Below are positions 5,301 through 6,232 of a stretch of 6,232 nt of DNA, one piece after another; within the stretch, counting starts at the first letter, position 1, and each line of letters opens with the position of its first letter. The notes beneath the pieces are model-generated. The model saw only the letters and a program-made list of their open reading frames with translations, did no database searches and had not been told where the DNA came from. The DNA is from Anaerolineae bacterium (GTDB lineage Bacteria > Chloroflexota > Anaerolineae > UBA1429). The translations under genes were made by a program, and so were the position numbers. The stretch lies in NCBI GenBank assembly GCA_016928125.1, contig JAFGLK010000078.1:1-6232 (forward strand), given 5' to 3'.

Positions 5301-6232
5301 ATGAGCTACGGACACTGGGGCAAAGGCCTGCGTGTGAATCTGAGCACCGGCGCAATCGGCATAGAGACATTGGACGATCTCTTCCTGCGCCGCTACGTGG
5401 GGGGCTGGGGGTTCATCGCCTACTACCTGCTCAAAGAGCTGGCGCCAGGCACGGACCCTCTCGGGCCGGACAACAAGCTGATCTACGCCACCGGGCCGGT
5501 CACGGGCCAGCCTCTGGCCGGCGGCGGACGCCACATGATCGGAGCCAAATCGCCGCTTACCGGGGGGTTCTCCGGATCGGAGGCCGGGGGCTTTTTCGGA
5601 GCCGAGCTCAAGCGCGCGGGCTGGGACCTGATCATCTTTGAGGGCGTGGCGCCCAAACCGGTGTACCTGTGGATTAAGGACGATCACGTCGAGCTCCGTT
5701 CGGCGGAGCATCTGTGGGGCCAAGAGACCCACGATGTGCAAGAGCAGATCCGCTCAGAGCTGGGCGACAGGTGGATCCGCGTTTCACAGTGTGGGCCGGC
5801 GGGCGAGAATCAGGTTCTCGTCGCGAACGTGGTGCACGACGCCACACGGGCCGCTGGGCGCACCGGCATGGGCGCCGTGATGGGCTCCAAGCATCTCCGC
5901 GCGGTGGCCGTGCGCGGCAGCCAGCGTCCGCCCGTGACTGATCGGGACAAGGTCAACGAGTTGGGCCGGTGGTTCCGCGATCACTATCAAGAGACCGGCT
6001 CGGCGGTCTTTTCCACGTTGGGCACCAGCCGTATGGTGCGGGTCAATCAGGGCGTGGGCGGCTTGCCGACGCGCAACTTCCAGCAAGGCACTTTTGAGAG
6101 CTTTGAGAAGCTCTCCGCTGAGACCGTGTTGGATACCATCACTGTAGACCGCGATACCTGCTATGGCTGCCCCGTGCGCTGCAAATGGGTGGTCGAGATT
6201 GACGACGAGGACTATCCGGTAGATCGCAAGTA
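5301..6232 (+). CDS. Aldehyde:ferredoxin oxidoreductase family protein (tungsten-bispterin), 3' end outside window
   Basis: AOR-family enzymes oxidise aldehydes to acids with ferredoxin, using a tungsten-bispterin centre and one [4Fe-4S] cluster; they are oxygen-sensitive and cytoplasmic. The frame is open from ATG 5301 to the window edge (310 codons, about half of the usual 600 or so residues). The N-terminal domain shows LRVNLSTG (10-17), VGGWG (33-37) and the pterin-binding GPVTGQPLAGGGR (65-77), then SPLTGGFSGSEAGGFFG (84-100). GPAGEN (165-170) and RAAGRTGMGAVMGSK (183-197) are strong family signatures. CYGCPVRC gives cluster ligands Cys287, Cys290 and Cys294 (C-x2-C-x3-C), at almost the same positions as in Pyrococcus furiosus AOR; the fourth Cys would lie beyond the window. 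The subfamily (AOR, FOR, GAPOR, WOR or BamB-like) cannot be decided from this half. The start is fixed by the Shine-Dalgarno at 5291-5297. Confidence 0.95.
   Translation, partial: MSYGHWGKGLRVNLSTGAIGIETLDDLFLRRYVGGWGFIAYYLLKELAPGTDPLGPDNKLIYATGPVTGQPLAGGGRHMIGAKSPLTGGFSGSEAGGFFGAELKRAGWDLIIFEGVAPKPVYLWIKDDHVELRSAEHLWGQETHDVQEQIRSELGDRWIRVSQCGPAGENQVLVANVVHDATRAAGRTGMGAVMGSKHLRAVAVRGSQRPPVTDRDKVNELGRWFRDHYQETGSAVFSTLGTSRMVRVNQGVGGLPTRNFQQGTFESFEKLSAETVLDTITVDRDTCYGCPVRCKWVVEIDDEDYPVDRK

Overview
This GC-rich window holds five complete protein genes and the first part of a sixth. The suggested source is an anaerobic or facultative bacterium, possibly Chloroflexota (Anaerolineae-like). That guess rests on three things: a tungsten aldehyde:ferredoxin oxidoreductase (AOR) family enzyme, an M50-like membrane peptidase with a style of motif I associate with that phylum, and the catabolic mix of sulfatase and Gfo/Idh/MocA dehydrogenase. 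It is an inference, because no rRNA or other marker gene is present.

Layout. Bases 1-65 carry a good sigma-70-type promoter with an extended -10. It drives tpiA (69-866, triosephosphate isomerase), followed after 13 bases by an integral-membrane, HExxH-containing M50-like protein (880-1623). This pair runs into the tail of a leftward sulfatase gene (3117-1642), with only 18 bases between the two stop codons. The sulfatase shares a 300-base divergent intergenic region (3118-3417) with a rightward histidine-phosphatase gene (3418-3987). That region has one convincing promoter for each direction and several dyad symmetries. After 80 bases comes a Gfo/Idh/MocA-family NAD(P)-dependent dehydrogenase (4068-5195) with a very strong Shine-Dalgarno sequence but no promoter I can see of its own, so it is probably co-transcribed with the phosphatase. 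A near-consensus promoter (TTGACC, 16 bases, TATAAT) at 5211-5238 then drives an AOR-family gene (from 5301) that runs off the right edge.

How the genes may work together. tpiA is central glycolysis. The sulfatase, small phosphatase, sugar-type dehydrogenase and AOR look like a catabolic neighbourhood: removing sulfate from an organic or sugar sulfate, dephosphorylating, oxidising a polyol or sugar, and oxidising an aldehyde with ferredoxin as electron acceptor. No substrate can be read from the sequence. The best clue to shared control is an exact 11-base word, TGACCCATTGG. It occurs once in the sulfatase/phosphatase divergent region (minus strand) and once in the AOR promoter, and both copies overlap palindromes.

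I found no tRNA, rRNA, CRISPR array, insertion sequence or phage feature. I do not see a clearly new system. The most testable novelties are the shared operator-like word, an Asp in place of a usual His in the sulfatase active site, and the uncharacterised membrane peptidase paired with tpiA.
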